Positions 8,191-9,632 of a stretch of 9,632 nt of DNA are shown here, in pieces; position 1 is the first letter of the stretch; every line of letters starts with the position of its first letter. The notes beneath the pieces are model-generated. The model did not search any database, was not told the DNA's origin, and was given only the letters and a program-made list of their open reading frames with translations. The position numbers were made by a program, and so were the translations under genes. Location: contig CAYMLL010000288.1 in assembly GCA_964390645.1 (NCBI GenBank), positions 1-9,632 of the forward strand, read 5' to 3'. The stretch comes from CAYMLL01 sp964390645. GTDB taxonomy: Bacteria > Planctomycetota > UBA8108.

Positions 8191-8535
8191 ATGACCATCA
8201 CCGAGTTCCAGAGGCGCATCGAGGCGATCTACCTCGAGCGTGACCGCGCGCGTGGCGTCGACGGCTGCTTTCGCTGGCTCGTCGAGGAGGTCGGCGAGCT
8301 GGCGCGGGCGCTCCGCGATCGTCAGCCGAGGCCGGATGCGACGGCGGGCGAGATGGCGGATGCGACGGCGGGCGCGACGGCGGACGCCAACCTGCGGGAA
8401 GAGCTCGCCGACGTGCTCGCCTGGCTGACGACGCTCGCGTCCATCACCGGCATCGATCTCGAGGTGGCCGCGAAGCAGCGCTACGACGGCGGCTGCCCGA
8501 AGTGCTCCGCGGCTCCCTGCTCCTGCCCACCGTAG
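8191..8535 (+). CDS. MazG-like nucleotide pyrophosphohydrolase with C-terminal cysteine motif
   Basis: This small 114-residue protein is built on the MazG all-alpha NTP pyrophosphohydrolase fold. WLVEEVGELARAL gives EExxE (Glu32, Glu33, Glu36), and LREELADVLAWL gives ExxD (Glu71, Asp74). In the family these acidic residues hold Mg2+ for hydrolysis of NTPs to NMP and pyrophosphate, often as house-cleaning of abnormal nucleotides. The tail GCPKC...PCSC (Cys102, Cys105, Cys110, Cys112) is a possible zinc site, seen in short MazG-like proteins. Between the two metal motifs lies a repetitive Ala/Asp/Thr stretch (about 49-66). Start: the ATG at 8191 gives the expected MTITEFQ N-terminus. An in-frame ATG at 8149 would add 14 residues, but its only purine-rich stretch (GGAAGG, 8143-8148) touches the ATG. 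Whether it acts on dNTPs or other nucleotides is unknown. Confidence 0.88.
   Translation: MTITEFQRRIEAIYLERDRARGVDGCFRWLVEEVGELARALRDRQPRPDATAGEMADATAGATADANLREELADVLAWLTTLASITGIDLEVAAKQRYDGGCPKCSAAPCSCPP
8334..8386 (+). repeat. 24-bp in-frame tandem repeat within the MazG-like gene
   Basis: The 17-bp unit GGATGCGACGGCGGGCG occurs at 8334-8350 and again at 8358-8374, a period of 24 bp (8 codons). A shortened third copy, GCGACGGCGGACG, lies at 8374-8386. The protein reads DATAGEMA, DATAGATA, DAN. The repeat keeps the reading frame and falls in the loop between the two metal-binding helices. Confidence 0.75.
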
Positions 8536-8546
8536 TCCACGGCACA

Positions 8547-8582
8547 CCGGAGCGAGGACACGGGAGACTCGCCGGGCTCCGG
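8547..8582. terminator. Inverted repeat between convergent genes, possible terminator
   Basis: CCGGAGC (8547-8553) and GCTCCGG (8576-8582) form a perfect 7-bp stem around a 22-nt loop that can itself pair through GAG and CTC. It lies between the MazG-like stop (8533-8535) and the stop of the minus-strand secreted-protein gene (8633-8635). With no T-tract and a long loop the terminator call is weak. Nothing else is visible in 8536-8632. Confidence 0.25.
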
Positions 8583-8632
8583 ACGCTCGCGGCGACCGCA
8601 TCACGCTCGCCGTCCGAAGCCGTGAGCGCGGG

Positions 8633-9376
8633 TCAGGGACGACAGGGATCGCCGGCGCCCGGGCACTCGTCGAGCTCGCCGTCGGCGTCGCAGCGGACGA
8701 ACGGGCCCGAAGCGACCGTCGTGAAGCGGATCGGCAGCTCCTGGCAACGCGACAGCCCGCGATTCTCGCCCTCGATCGCCACCCTGTTGTTGACCGGCTG
8801 GCCCTGTCCGACGAGACCGTCGCGCCAGAGCAGCCGCCCGGTGACCTCCTCGCCTTCACCGTCCGCCGCCCGCGCACCGACGGTCAGCTCGACGACCGAC
8901 GTCGTGCCGTGCGGAAGCCGGGTCAGCGTCATGCCGAGCACCACCGCGCTGACGAAACCCTCTCCCTGAGGCTCACCGGTGACCGGATCGATGCGGTCGG
9001 GGTCGGCCATCCGGGTGACCTCGAAGGCGCCGCTGCGCGGGGTGCGACCGAGACGGAGATCCTCGACGATGTCCCCGGACCTCGCGTCCAGCAGAGTGAC
9101 TTCGCCCTCGACCACGCCCGCGATCGACCAGCCCTGGATGCCGCGGTCCTGCGGCGGTATGTCGCTGACGAACCCGGCCTAGAGCGTCGTCCGCGACGAG
9201 CTGCCCGCCGCGGCGCGCACGTGGACCTCGTCGACGCGCGCGGCGAAGAGCTCCCGCGGGTTGGTGGCCTCGCTCTGCAGGATGATCTCGACCCGATCGC
9301 CAGCCGCCACACCACCGGCGCCGAGGCAGATCCAGAGAGCCCCGAGACAGGCGAGTGAAGAGCTTCGGATGCGCAT
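8633..9376 (-). pseudogene. Secreted protein gene of unknown function interrupted by an in-frame TAG
   Basis: One frame runs from ATG 9376-9374 to TGA 8635-8633 (248 codons), broken by a single TAG at 9181-9179 (codon 66). Residues 1-65 start with a clear Sec signal peptide (RIRSSS, a hydrophobic core, then GGVAAGD), followed by RVEIILQSEATNPRE. After the stop the same frame continues for 181 residues with sensible composition: AGFVSDIPPQDRGIQGWSIA, a beta-rich middle part, and a tail with FVRCDADGELDEC and GDPCRP. The DADGELD segment resembles a calcium-binding dockerin or EF-hand loop. No frame change is needed to join the halves, so this is a nonsense change, a base error or readthrough. 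GGAGA (9387-9383) lies 6 bp before the ATG. The gene follows the DUF1501 gene by 12 bp, probably in one operon. GIQGWS recalls a motif I associate with secreted planctomycete-type proteins, from memory only. Function unknown. Confidence 0.7.
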
Positions 9377-9388
9377 GATGCGTCTCCG

Positions 9389-9632
9389 TCAAGCGACCAC
9401 CGCGTCGATCACGTCGCCGGCGACATCCGTCAGCCGGAAGTCCCGGCCGCCGAAGCGGAACGTGAGCCGCTCGTGGTCGAGCCCGAGCAGGTGGAGAACC
9501 GTCGCGTGGACGTCGTGGATCGACGTGCGGTCGATCGCGGCGTGGTAGCCGACCTCGTCGGTCTCACCGTGGCTGGCGCCGCCGCGGATGCCGCCGCCGG
9601 CCATCCACATGGTGAAGCCGTAGGGGTGATGG
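9389..9632 (-). CDS. DUF1501 family protein, C-terminal 80 residues
   Basis: The gene enters from the right edge; the last full codon at the edge is at 9631-9629 and the stop TGA is at 9391-9389. The 80 visible residues begin HHPYGFTMWMAGGGIRGG, the hallmark C-terminal segment of DUF1501 proteins (Pfam PF07394), which belong to the alkaline-phosphatase/sulfatase-like fold. DVHATVLHLLGLDHERLTFR and GRDFRLTDVAGDVI complete the typical end of the domain. Full-length members are around 450 residues, usually Tat-exported, and paired with a DUF1549/DUF1553 cytochrome protein, which would lie beyond the window. The function of the family is unknown. The stop overlaps the region of the ribosome binding site of the next gene, which supports co-transcription. 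Confidence 0.92.
   Translation of the reverse strand, partial: HHPYGFTMWMAGGGIRGGASHGETDEVGYHAAIDRTSIHDVHATVLHLLGLDHERLTFRFGGRDFRLTDVAGDVIDAVVA

Noticed and set aside
8334..8386. The 24-bp repeat as a CRISPR-like or iteron array
   Set aside because: There are only two good copies with no spacers, and they are in frame inside a MazG-like gene.
9179..9181. TAG as a pyrrolysine codon
   Set aside because: No pyrrolysine machinery or methylamine context is visible, and the host type makes it unlikely; a base change is simpler.
8909..9358. A plus-strand open frame opposite the interrupted secreted-protein gene
   Set aside because: It has no start context and no recognisable domain, while the minus strand offers a signal peptide, a ribosome binding site and operon spacing.

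Overview
This is a very GC-rich bacterial window. It carries three proteins of the DUF1501/DUF1552/DUF1592 group: a cytochrome-like lipoprotein, a Tat-exported DUF1552 protein and a DUF1501 C-terminus. That set is most typical of Planctomycetota and is also found in Acidobacteriota, Myxococcota and related environmental lineages. A run of 10 Ns flanked by two versions of the same sequence suggests a draft, probably metagenome-derived, assembly. No rRNA, tRNA, CRISPR array or transposase was seen.

Left part, plus strand. The window opens inside a lactonase-family (6-phosphogluconolactonase-like) beta-propeller gene (1-686). A 216-bp gap with a GC-rich hairpin follows, then a complete P1-family (DmpA-type) self-processing aminopeptidase with an export signal (903-2027). 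It converges on the next cluster across 54 bp that hold a hairpin.

Middle, minus strand. A compact cluster is transcribed from about 7855 down to 2082. It contains a YgiQ-family radical SAM protein, a DUF1592-family lipoprotein with two CxxCH motifs and a PA14-like segment, and a DUF1552 Tat substrate. The first two genes overlap by 4 bp (GTGA), and the third follows after 33 bp. The last two form a familiar planctomycete-type pair thought to act in the cell envelope. The cytoplasmic radical SAM gene at the head of the cluster is the unexpected partner.

Right part. Between ygiQ and a small MazG-like gene (8191-8535, plus) lies the assembly gap. The 134 bp left of the Ns are a noisy copy of the 133 bp to their right, with artificial-looking poly-C, so the real intergenic region is probably about 190 bp. 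The MazG-like gene has a TATACT box 7 bp before its ATG and looks leaderless. At the right edge, on the minus strand, the end of a DUF1501 gene (9389-9632) is followed after 12 bp by a gene for a secreted protein. That gene is interrupted by one in-frame TAG codon (9179-9181).

No defence, mobile or biosynthetic system is evident. The points most worth following up are the interrupted secreted gene, the coupling of ygiQ to a DUF1592/DUF1552 pair, the repeat insert in the MazG-like protein, and CCGGAG/CTCCGG inverted repeats in four intergenic regions.
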